Source: an uncultured Faecalibacterium sp.
GTDB lineage: Bacteria > Bacillota > Clostridia > Oscillospirales > Ruminococcaceae
DNA: 13,416 nt
Assembly: GCA_900765705.1 (NCBI GenBank)
Contig: CAAFSR010000220.1
Coordinates: forward strand, 1 to 13,416
Direction: 5' to 3'
Each line of letters starts with the position of its first letter. The stretch's first letter is position 1. Under the pieces are notes generated by a model. That model worked only from the letters and a program-made list of their open reading frames with translations. It ran no database searches and was not told the origin of the DNA. Made by a program: the position numbers and the translations under genes. Shown one piece after another: positions 1 through 5,110 of this stretch.

Positions 1-815
1 CCTATATCGTTGTGTTCATGAACAAGTGCGATATGGTCGACGACGAGGAGCTGCTGGATCTGGTCGAGATGGAGATCCGTGAGCTGCTGAGCGAGTACGA
101 CTTCCCGGGCGATGACACCCCGATCATTCGTGGTTCCGCTCTGAAGGCTCTGGAGGCTCCCAACGATCCTGAGGATCCCGCTTACGCTCCCATCAAGGAG
201 CTGATGGATGCTGTTGACTCCTACATCCCCAACCCGGATCGTGAGGAGGACAAGCCCTTCCTGATGCCCATCGAGGATGTCATGACCATTTCTGGCCGTG
301 GTACCGTTGCTACCGGTCGTGTTGAGCGTGGTGTTGCCAAGGTTGGCGACGCTATGGAGATCGTCGGCATTAAGCCCGATCGTCTGAGCACCACCATCAC
401 CGGTCTGGAGATGTTCCGTAAGTCTCTGGACTTCGCTGAGGCTGGCGATAACATCGGCGCTCTGCTGCGTGGTGTTGATCGTACCCAGATCGAGCGTGGT
501 CAGGTTCTGGCTAAGCCCGGTTCTGTGCACCCCCACAACGTCTTTGAGGCTCAGGTCTACGTCCTGACCAAGGACGAAGGCGGCCGTCACACTCCCTTCT
601 TCTCCAACTATCGTCCTCAGTTCTACTTCCGTACCACTGACGTGACCGGCATCATCACCCTGCCCGAAGGCACCGAGATGTGCATGCCCGGCGATAACGT
701 CATGATGCACGTTGAGCTGCTGACCCCCGTTGCTATGGAAGAGGGCCTGCGTTTCGCTATCCGTGAGGGTGGCCGTACCGTTGGTTCCGGCGTTGTTGGC
801 AAGATCGTTGAGTGA
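1..815 (+). CDS. tuf: Translation elongation factor EF-Tu, 3' part (5' end outside window)
   Basis: EF-Tu is the GTPase that carries aminoacyl-tRNA to the ribosomal A site in the cytoplasm. About 270 of the usual ~400 residues are visible, read from base 3; the P-loop and switch regions lie upstream of the window. The visible part opens inside the G domain with the guanine-specificity motif NKCD (bases 18-32), followed by VDDEELLDLVEMEIRELL and the GSALKALE stretch. Domain 2 follows (PIEDVMTISGRGTVATGRVE), then domain 3 (GGRHTPFFSNYRPQFYFRTTDVTG), ending VVGKIVE and TGA at 813-815. The sequence is full-length and intact to its natural end. Codon choice is strongly biased toward GCT, GTT and CGT, as expected for one of the most abundant proteins, and differs from most neighbours. 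A terminator follows, so tuf is the last gene of its transcript. Identification is essentially certain. Confidence 0.98.
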   Translation, partial: YIVVFMNKCDMVDDEELLDLVEMEIRELLSEYDFPGDDTPIIRGSALKALEAPNDPEDPAYAPIKELMDAVDSYIPNPDREEDKPFLMPIEDVMTISGRGTVATGRVERGVAKVGDAMEIVGIKPDRLSTTITGLEMFRKSLDFAEAGDNIGALLRGVDRTQIERGQVLAKPGSVHPHNVFEAQVYVLTKDEGGRHTPFFSNYRPQFYFRTTDVTGIITLPEGTEMCMPGDNVMMHVELLTPVAMEEGLRFAIREGGRTVGSGVVGKIVE

Positions 816-857
816 TTTTGTCCTTGAACGTAAGTTCCAAGGCTAACTAGCATTTAT

Positions 858-898
858 AAAGACCTTCCCGTTCCGGAGAGCGGGAAGGTCTTTTTGTT
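858..898 (+). terminator. Intrinsic terminator of tuf
   Basis: A perfect 13-bp stem (858-870 with 881-893) with a 10-base loop is followed by a T-rich tail (TTTTTGTTTG at 891-900, overlapping the stem end). It lies 43 bases after the tuf stop. Read from the other strand the tail is only TTTATAAATG, so it may also stop the convergent cysteine desulfurase transcript, but less efficiently. Confidence 0.9.
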
Positions 899-938
899 TG
901 TTTATGGGTGCTGCAAGCGGTTCTGTTTTGCGGCTCTT

Positions 939-2060
939 TTACCGGGTCAGTGTGTTGTAGCAGTCTGCAAAGGCCTGCAGAAAGGCGGTCACTTCCGCCT
1001 CTGTGGTAAGGTGGCTCAGACTGATGCGCCAAGAGGAAAGAGCATTGCGCCGGTCCTGACTGACGGCCATTACTGCCCGGGAGGGCAGCCCGTTGGACGC
1101 ACAGGCGGACCTGACCGAAACGCACACGCCCCGGGTATCCAGCTCCCGCTGAAATACAGTTCCCTTTACGTCCTGCACGCTCAGGTTCAGGATATGCGGC
1201 ACGGCGTTTGCAGGGCTGTTGATGCGCACTTTTGGATAGAGGGAAAGCGCTGCGCGCAGCCGGTCATTCAGGCTGCGGACGGCTGCGGCACGGGCGGGAA
1301 GTTCTGCAGTGGCTTTCTCCAAGGCCAATGCCAGCGCGCAGGCAAGTGCTACAGTAGGCGTTCCGCTGCGGTAGGGCGTGGTACTTTTTCCGCCGTGGAT
1401 AAGGGGCGGCAATGCCAGCCCCGGCCGCTTTACCAGCACGCCGATGCCGTTGAGTCCGTAAAACTTATGGGCTGTCAGGCTCATGGTGTCCATACCTTCA
1501 AACTGCAGGGGAATTTTTCCAACAGCCTGCGTGGCGTCCACATGGAAGCGGCAGTTGTGATATGCCCTTAAAAGCGCTGCAATTTCCGCTATGGGCTGCA
1601 CCACGCCCAGCTCGCTGTCCACGACGGTCACAGCCACCAGCACAGTGTCCGGGCGCAGCCGCCTTTTCAGGTCTGCAAGGTCTACCGTGCCGTCCGGCCG
1701 GATGTCCAGCAGTTCCACCTCGTACCCTTGCTGCTGCAGCGCCTCCAGACTGCCGCTGACGGACGAATGCTCCAGCGGGGTAGAGAGAATGTGCCTGCCC
1801 GCTGCGCGTCCCAGTGCCGCCAGCCCCTTCACAGCAAGGTTATTGGCCTCGCTGGCACCGGAGGTATAGATGATTCCCGCAGGCGGTGCCCCAAGACAGC
1901 GGGCAATGCTGCAGGTCGCCTCGTCTATGGCAGCTTTTGCGGCAGCGCCTGCCTGATGGTGGGCGTTGGCATTGCCCGGGTAGCGCCGCTCTGCTTCACA
2001 GAACCGCTGCAGAACCGCCTCATCCACGGGGGTGTTAGCAGAATAATCCAGATAGAGCAT
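939..2060 (-). CDS. Cysteine desulfurase (NifS/IscS family, PLP-dependent)
   Basis: A 373-residue aminotransferase-class-V enzyme, the usual length for NifS/IscS proteins. The family moves sulfur from L-cysteine onto an active-site cysteine as persulfide, releasing alanine, to supply Fe-S clusters or thiolated tRNA. Visible motifs: TSGASEANNLAVKG (66-79) for phosphate binding; EH (97-98), with H98 stacking on PLP; HVDATQAVGK (173-182) with D175; SLTAHKFYG (194-202) with the Schiff-base lysine K199; and SVRSACASNG (315-324) with the catalytic cysteine C320. The frame stays open to 2312, but the start at 2060 is chosen because the family N-terminus (MLYLDYSANTP) begins there and AGGAGG lies at 2065-2070. 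Spacing is only 4 bases, slightly short. The gene is alone: no thiI, iscU or nifU is adjacent, so its sulfur acceptor cannot be read from context. NifS versus IscS subgroup is not decided here. Confidence 0.93.
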   Translation of the reverse strand: MLYLDYSANTPVDEAVLQRFCEAERRYPGNANAHHQAGAAAKAAIDEATCSIARCLGAPPAGIIYTSGASEANNLAVKGLAALGRAAGRHILSTPLEHSSVSGSLEALQQQGYEVELLDIRPDGTVDLADLKRRLRPDTVLVAVTVVDSELGVVQPIAEIAALLRAYHNCRFHVDATQAVGKIPLQFEGMDTMSLTAHKFYGLNGIGVLVKRPGLALPPLIHGGKSTTPYRSGTPTVALACALALALEKATAELPARAAAVRSLNDRLRAALSLYPKVRINSPANAVPHILNLSVQDVKGTVFQRELDTRGVCVSVRSACASNGLPSRAVMAVSQDRRNALSSWRISLSHLTTEAEVTAFLQAFADCYNTLTR

Positions 2061-2111
2061 AAAGCCTCCTGAGTAAACATATTGCATTGGTAGGTAATAC
2101 GAACAGACTCT

Positions 2112-2140
2112 ATTATAGGTCATTCTACCGCAAAGCGCAA
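2112..2140 (-). promoter_or_regulatory. Predicted sigma-70-type promoter of the cysteine desulfurase gene
   Basis: On the minus strand the -10 is a perfect TATAAT (2117-2112) and the -35 is TTGCGC (2140-2135), separated by 17 bases. Predicted transcription start is near 2105, about 45 bases before the ATG. It is back to back with the rightward promoter at 2191-2219. Confidence 0.7.
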
Positions 2141-2190
2141 CCCCGCAGCCGACAACGCCATACAACAGACAAGAAAAAGCTGTCAACACC

Positions 2191-2219
2191 TTGCTGGAAA
2201 GCCCGAAATCTGCTATACT
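2191..2219 (+). promoter_or_regulatory. Predicted promoter of the uracil permease leader
   Basis: TTGCTG (-35, 2191-2196), a 17-base spacer and TATACT (-10, 2214-2219). A TG at 2211-2212 makes it an extended -10. Transcription would start near 2226, giving a 5' leader of about 213 bases before uraA. Confidence 0.78.
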
Positions 2220-2226
2220 GATTAAA

Positions 2227-2268
2227 AAGGCTGCGGCACTGCTGCAGCCTTGCCGGAGCGGTTCCGGC
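2227..2268 (+). other. Two hairpins at the 5' end of the uraA leader RNA
   Basis: The first hairpin is an 8-bp perfect stem (2227-2234 with 2244-2251) with a 9-base loop, starting at the predicted transcript 5' end. The second is a 6-bp stem (2252-2257 with 2263-2268) with a 5-base loop. Neither has a T tail, so they are not terminators. They may protect the 5' end or act in the leader's regulation. I do not see the conserved PyrR-binding loop in them. Confidence 0.55.
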
Positions 2269-2304
2269 GGTTGGAAGGAACACAAAAAGAAGGGGAGGAG
2301 TACC

Positions 2305-2370
2305 ATGTTCAAGCGCGAGCGACTGCATAGCGGCTTCTTTCCTGTTTTTGTGTGGAGGTATTGTTCCTGA
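2305..2370 (+). CDS. Putative leader peptide of uraA (21 residues)
   Basis: A short ORF starts with ATG 4-6 bases after a strong Shine-Dalgarno stretch (GGGGAGGAG, 2292-2300) and ends with TGA at 2368-2370. The peptide reads MFKRERLHSGFF, then PVFVWRYCS. Its middle codons (Phe-Phe-Pro-Val-Phe-Val, 2335-2352) form a U-rich RNA tract: 13 of 19 bases in 2335-2353 are T. The stop codon lies four bases before the left arm of the intrinsic terminator at 2375. This resembles the E. coli pyrBI leader, where RNA polymerase pauses in a U-rich tract when UTP is low and a closely following ribosome blocks terminator folding. Peptide sequence may matter less than translation itself. The ORF could be fortuitous, but the coincidence of ribosome site, U tract and terminator argues against that. 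No homologue is recognised. Confidence 0.6.
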   Translation: MFKRERLHSGFFPVFVWRYCS

Positions 2371-2374
2371 ATTC

Positions 2375-2412
2375 AGAGGCACTGCTGTTTTAACGGCAAT
2401 GCCTCTTTTTTT
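2375..2412 (+). terminator. Leader terminator (attenuator) upstream of uraA
   Basis: A 7-bp outer stem (AGAGGCA 2375-2381 with TGCCTCT 2400-2406), one C/A mismatch, then an inner 5-bp stem with one G-T pair (2383-2387 with 2394-2398) and a TTTTAA loop. Seven consecutive T (2406-2412) follow. It sits inside the leader, after the promoter and before the uraA ribosome site (AGGAGG 2427-2432), so it must be read through for permease expression. An additional TTGTTCC/GGAACAA pair (2361-2367 and 2414-2420) flanks the whole hairpin. Confidence 0.82.
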
Positions 2413-2438
2413 GGGAACAACATTACAGGAGGTTTTCC

Positions 2439-3800
2439 ATGAGCGAAAAGATCGATTACTCCAAGGGCGTATACGACGCCAAAAAGCTGGGCACCGGCCG
2501 GATGTTCATTCTGGGTGTGCAGCACATGTTTGCCATGTTCGGCGCAACGGTTCTGGTGCCGCTGCTCACCGGCCTGAGCGTTTCCACCACCCTGCTGTGT
2601 GCCGGTCTGGGCACGCTGCTGTTCCACCTCATCACCAAAAAGAAGGTGCCTGCATTCCTTGGCTCCTCCTTTGCGTATCTGGGCGGCTTCTCCATCGTTG
2701 CCCCCATGTTGGCTGATGCCGACGGCAACCTGACCGTTGCCAACACCAAGATGCTGCCCTACGCCTGCGCTGCCATCGCGTTCTCCGGCTTGGTCTATCT
2801 GGTGGCCAGCCTGCTGATCTCCACCTTTGGCATCCGCCGCATCATGAAGTTCTTCCCGCCGGTGGTCACCGGCCCCATCATCATCTCTATCGGCCTGATC
2901 CTTGCTCCCTCTGCCATCACCAACTGTCAGGCAAACTGGCTGCTGGCTTTTGTGGCACTGGGCACCGTCATCGTGTGCAACATCTGGGGCAAGGGCATGG
3001 TAAAGATCCTGCCCATCCTCATCGGTGTGCTGGTCTCTTACGCAGTGGCACTGGTCACCGGCGCAGTGGACTTCCAGAAGATCTCCGAGGCTGCTTGGCT
3101 GGGCATTCCTCTGCACAAGGAGGCTATGGGCCTGTTTGCCATTGACGGCAGCCCGGAGTTCATCAGCGCTCTGTTCACCATCATCCCCATCGCACTGGCC
3201 ACCATGATGGAGCACGTCGGCGATATCGCCGCCATCAGCGCTACCGTCGGCCACAACTATATCAATGACCCCGGCCTGAACCGCACCCTGATGGGCGATG
3301 GCTTGGCCACCACCATGGCCGGCCTGCTGGGCGGCCCCGCTAACACCACCTACGGCGAGAACACCGGCGTGCTGGCTCTGAGCAAGATCTACGACCCGCT
3401 GGTCATCCGCATTGCCGCTGTGCTGGCCATCATCCTGAGCTTCAGCCCCAAGTTTGAGGCTGTCATCAACACCATTCCCACCGGCATCATCGGTGGTATC
3501 AGCTTCGTGCTGTATGGCATGATCTCTGCCATCGGTGTGCGCAACGTGGTCGAAAACCGCGTGGACTTCACCAACAGCCGCAACCTGATCGTTGCTGCCG
3601 TCATTCTGGTGTGTGCACTGGGCTTCAACTCTGTGGGCGGCGTTGGCTTTACCATTGGCAGCGTTACCATCAACCTGTCCGGTCTGGCTGTGGCTGCTAT
3701 CGCAGGCATCCTGCTCAACGCCATTCTGCCCGGCAACGACTACGAGTTTGACGCCACCGCCGGTACCGATGCTGCCACCAGCGGCAACCTGCAGGTCTGA
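2439..3800 (+). CDS. uraA: Uracil permease (NCS2/UraA family, uracil:H+ symporter)
   Basis: A 453-residue polytopic membrane protein of the nucleobase-ascorbate (NCS2) family, which imports uracil with protons for pyrimidine salvage. Hydrophobic segments cover most of the length, as in the 14-helix UraA fold. Two substrate-binding signatures are visible: TMMEHVGD (255-262), with E258 matching the family's uracil-binding Glu, and GGPANTTYGENTGVLA (298-313), with E307. The TTYGEN form marks uracil permeases rather than xanthine/urate members. Other family motifs are GVQHMFAMFGATVLVP (26-41) and PGLNRTLMGDGLAT (278-291). The start is supported by AGGAGG six bases upstream. No pyr genes are adjacent. 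Expression appears to be controlled by the attenuator in its leader. A weak terminator follows. Assignment to UraA/PyrP is firm; transport of other pyrimidines is not excluded. Confidence 0.95.
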   Translation: MSEKIDYSKGVYDAKKLGTGRMFILGVQHMFAMFGATVLVPLLTGLSVSTTLLCAGLGTLLFHLITKKKVPAFLGSSFAYLGGFSIVAPMLADADGNLTVANTKMLPYACAAIAFSGLVYLVASLLISTFGIRRIMKFFPPVVTGPIIISIGLILAPSAITNCQANWLLAFVALGTVIVCNIWGKGMVKILPILIGVLVSYAVALVTGAVDFQKISEAAWLGIPLHKEAMGLFAIDGSPEFISALFTIIPIALATMMEHVGDIAAISATVGHNYINDPGLNRTLMGDGLATTMAGLLGGPANTTYGENTGVLALSKIYDPLVIRIAAVLAIILSFSPKFEAVINTIPTGIIGGISFVLYGMISAIGVRNVVENRVDFTNSRNLIVAAVILVCALGFNSVGGVGFTIGSVTINLSGLAVAAIAGILLNAILPGNDYEFDATAGTDAATSGNLQV

Positions 3801-3812
3801 TCCCGGTAATGC

Positions 3813-3845
3813 GCCCAGTTTTCCGCAGTGGAATTTGGGCATTTT
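3813..3845 (+). terminator. Probable intrinsic terminator of uraA
   Basis: GCCCA (3813-3817) pairs with TGGGC (3836-3840), enclosing an inner TTCC/GGAA stem (3821-3824 with 3830-3833). ATTTT follows the stem (3841-3845). The stem is interrupted and the T tail short, so termination is probably partial. Confidence 0.6.
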
Positions 3846-3861
3846 GCCAGATTTCAATAAG

Positions 3862-3906
3862 TAGGAATAATTCTCAAAAATACACTTGACTATCTAGGAA
3901 TTATTC
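3862..3906 (+). promoter_or_regulatory. Pair of inverted AT-rich boxes around the rubrerythrin promoter
   Basis: TAGGAATAATTC (3862-3873) and TAGGAATTATTC (3895-3906) differ at one base. Their GAATAATTC and GAATTATTC cores (3865-3873 and 3898-3906) are exact reverse complements, and each is near-palindromic. Centres are 33 bp apart, about three helical turns. The second box lies between the -35 and -10 elements. This is operator-like. A Fur/PerR-family (7-1-7) site is possible, but the match to the B. subtilis PerR box is only partial. Confidence 0.5.
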
Positions 3907-3914
3907 GCTATAAT
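3886..3914 (+). promoter_or_regulatory. Strong sigma-70-type promoter of the rubrerythrin gene
   Basis: TTGACT (-35, 3886-3891), exactly 17 bases, then TATAAT (-10, 3909-3914). Predicted start is near 3921, giving a 5' untranslated region of about 140 bases. It is the closest to consensus of the promoters seen in this window. Confidence 0.85.
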
Positions 3915-3915
3915 A

Positions 3916-3970
3916 GAGCCATGGAAAGGGAAGTGCCACAGGCACAAAGCTCCTTTTCATGGCTCTTTCT
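3916..3970 (+). other. Long hairpin at the 5' end of the rubrerythrin mRNA
   Basis: GAGCCATG (3916-3923) pairs with CATGGCTC (3958-3965). The stem continues through GAAAGG (3924-3929) with CCTTTT (3952-3957) and ends in GTGCC-ACA-GGCAC (3933-3945). It begins at or just before the predicted transcription start and is followed by TTTCT. It may be a 5' stabiliser or a weak attenuator. It matches no riboswitch class I can recognise. A smaller GGCAG/CTGCC hairpin follows near 3977-3991. Confidence 0.55.
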
Positions 3971-4062
3971 ATACCCGGCAGTGTGGCTGCCCCGCATAGA
4001 AGCAACAGGCGGGTGGTTCCGTCCTGTATCGTTTTTAACAGATCGAATGGAGGTAAATTCTT

Positions 4063-4614
4063 ATGAAGAAATACGTTTGCACCGTTTGTGGTTATATCGC
4101 TGAGGGTGAGATCCCCGCTCAGTGCCCCGTTTGCAAGGCTCCCGCTTCCGCTTTTGTAGAGAAGAAGGGCAACACCTACGTCACCGAGCACGTTGTTGGC
4201 ATCGGCAAGGCTGAGGGCGTGCCGCAGGAGATCGTTGATGGTCTGCGCGCTAACTTCGAGGGCGAGTGCAGCGAGGTCGGCATGTATCTGGCTATGGCTC
4301 GCGTGGCAGAGCGTGAGGGCTACCCCGAGATCGCTGAGGCCTACAAGCGTTATGCTTACGAGGAGGCTGACCATGCATCCCGCTTTGCAGAGCTGCTGGG
4401 CGAGGTCGTGACCGACAGCACCAAGAAGAACCTGATGATGCGTGCTGAGGCCGAGTGCGGTGCCTGCGCCGGCAAGATGGATCTGGCCAAGAAGGCTAAG
4501 GCGCTGAATCTGGACGCTATCCACGATACCGTCCACGAGATGGCAAAGGACGAGGCTCGTCATGGCCGCGGCTTCGAGGGCCTGCTGAAGCGCTACTTCA
4601 ACACCGAAGTCTGA
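4063..4614 (+). CDS. rbr: Rubrerythrin with N-terminal rubredoxin domain (reverse rubrerythrin type)
   Basis: A 183-residue cytoplasmic non-haem iron protein of the oxidative-stress defence of anaerobes; the family reduces hydrogen peroxide to water using electrons from NAD(P)H via rubredoxin-type carriers. The rubredoxin-like Fe(Cys)4 domain is at the N-terminus (C6, C9, C21, C24), reversed from classical rubrerythrin. The four-helix diiron domain follows, with probable ligands E68, E101-A-D-H104, E129 or E131, and E164-A-R-H167. The start is fixed by TGGAGGT (4048-4054), 8 bases upstream. The gene is monocistronic between a strong promoter and a strong terminator. Codon usage is close to that of tuf (GCT, CGT, GTT, GAG rich), which suggests high expression. 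Reverse rubrerythrins in Clostridium acetobutylicum belong to the PerR regulon; by analogy the boxes at the promoter may be peroxide-responsive, which is inference. Confidence 0.94.
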   Translation: MKKYVCTVCGYIAEGEIPAQCPVCKAPASAFVEKKGNTYVTEHVVGIGKAEGVPQEIVDGLRANFEGECSEVGMYLAMARVAEREGYPEIAEAYKRYAYEEADHASRFAELLGEVVTDSTKKNLMMRAEAECGACAGKMDLAKKAKALNLDAIHDTVHEMAKDEARHGRGFEGLLKRYFNTEV

Positions 4615-4639
4615 TAAGGGTTCCCCGGTTATCTATACT

Positions 4640-4678
4640 GCCCGCTGCAAGGACATTCCGCCTTGCAGCGGGCTTTTT
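4640..4678 (+). terminator. Intrinsic terminator of the rubrerythrin gene
   Basis: A perfect 13-bp GC-rich stem (4640-4652 with 4661-4673), 8-base loop, then TTTTT (4674-4678) and a second T run (4682-4686). It lies 25 bases after the stop codon. Confidence 0.95.
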
Positions 4679-4850
4679 GCGTTTTTGCTGGAAACTTCGC
4701 TTGTAAAAATGCCGTTTCCGCCTGCACACTTTCCCGTGAAAACGCAAGCGGGGAAGCTCCGCAGATCTTCCCCGCTTGCAAATATAAAAAATCTTTCCTC
4801 TGAAGATGCGCAAAGCGAACGCGGAGCGCATTCAAAGTCGTCCTACTGCA
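4679..4850. repeat. Non-coding gap with three inverted repeats
   Basis: No credible gene is seen here. Three inverted repeats follow one another: GGAAAC/GTTTCC (4690-4695 and 4714-4719); a perfect 13-bp stem (4744-4756 with 4767-4779); and ATGCGC/GCGCAT (4806-4811 and 4826-4831). The middle one, read on the minus strand, is followed by GTTTTC and could be a backup terminator for copA. Short frames crossing it have no ribosome site or recognisable product. It could be an intergenic palindromic repeat element, but no second copy lies in this window. Confidence 0.4.
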
Positions 4851-4890
4851 AAGAGGCAGCTACGCAAAATCTCGCGCAGCTGCCTCTTGC
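4848..4890 (-). terminator. Probable terminator of the csoR-copA transcript
   Basis: On the minus strand an 11-bp perfect stem (4888-4878 with 4861-4851) plus inner GC pairs encloses a loop containing ATTTT. It begins 12 bases after the copA stop. The T tail (TTTGC) is short, so the second hairpin at 4744-4779 may assist. Confidence 0.55.
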
Positions 4891-4900
4891 TGTTGCCGCC

Positions 4901-5110
4901 TTACTGGATGTCAGTAACAGGGTAGTCCTGTGCTTCCACGGCCTTCTTCAGAACATCATCGTCTACTTCGGCGTTCAGGGTAACGATGGCGGTACCGGCT
5001 TCATGGCTGACAACAGCCTCGTCCACCTGCGGCAAAGCCTCCAGCGCCTTCTTGACGCGGGCCTCACAGTGGGGGCACATCATACCTTCTACGGTCAGGG
5101 TCTTTTTCAT
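4901..5110 (-). CDS. Possible internally initiated CopZ-like copper chaperone, nested in copA
   Basis: The last 69 codons of copA, from M783, encode exactly one HMA domain (MKKTLTVEGMMCPHCEAR onward, with the Cu-binding pair C794 and C797). This ATG (5110-5108) is preceded by AAGGAG (5124-5119) with a spacing of 8 bases, as good as the ribosome sites of the annotated genes here. The Shine-Dalgarno bases are themselves read as codons of the linker (TYKEKIV). Two readings are possible. Either copA and copZ were once adjacent genes and fused by loss of a stop codon, leaving a fossil ribosome site; or both a fused and a free chaperone are made. E. coli copA also yields a separate chaperone from its metal-binding part, there by frameshifting at the N-terminal end. 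The sequence alone cannot show that the internal start is used. Confidence 0.45.
   Translation of the reverse strand: MKKTLTVEGMMCPHCEARVKKALEALPQVDEAVVSHEAGTAIVTLNAEVDDDVLKKAVEAQDYPVTDIQ

Noticed and set aside
2061..2312. 84-codon N-terminal extension of the cysteine desulfurase
   Set aside because: The family N-terminus starts at 2060 with an adjacent Shine-Dalgarno sequence, and the extension runs through both divergent promoters.
2227..2412. PyrR-binding leader or T-box upstream of uraA
   Set aside because: Neither the PyrR consensus loop nor the T-box motif was found by eye; a covariance-model search of this region would settle it.
2373..3857. 494-codon open frame on the minus strand across uraA
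   Set aside because: It mirrors uraA codon structure; the product is rich in His, Gln, Asp and Gly with no fold-like pattern, and no ribosome site is seen. uraA is unambiguous on the other strand.
3916..4060. Cobalamin or c-di-GMP riboswitch in the rubrerythrin leader
   Set aside because: Short resemblances (such as CAAAGC) were checked, but the conserved cores and lengths of these classes are missing.
3921..4103. Small rightward ORF in the rubrerythrin leader
   Set aside because: Its ATG lies at the transcript 5' end inside the hairpin, without a ribosome site, and it runs out of frame into the rubrerythrin gene.
4598..4835. Arg/Lys-rich minus-strand ORFs between rubrerythrin and copA
   Set aside because: They cross the rubrerythrin terminator and the inverted repeats, lack ribosome sites and resemble no family.
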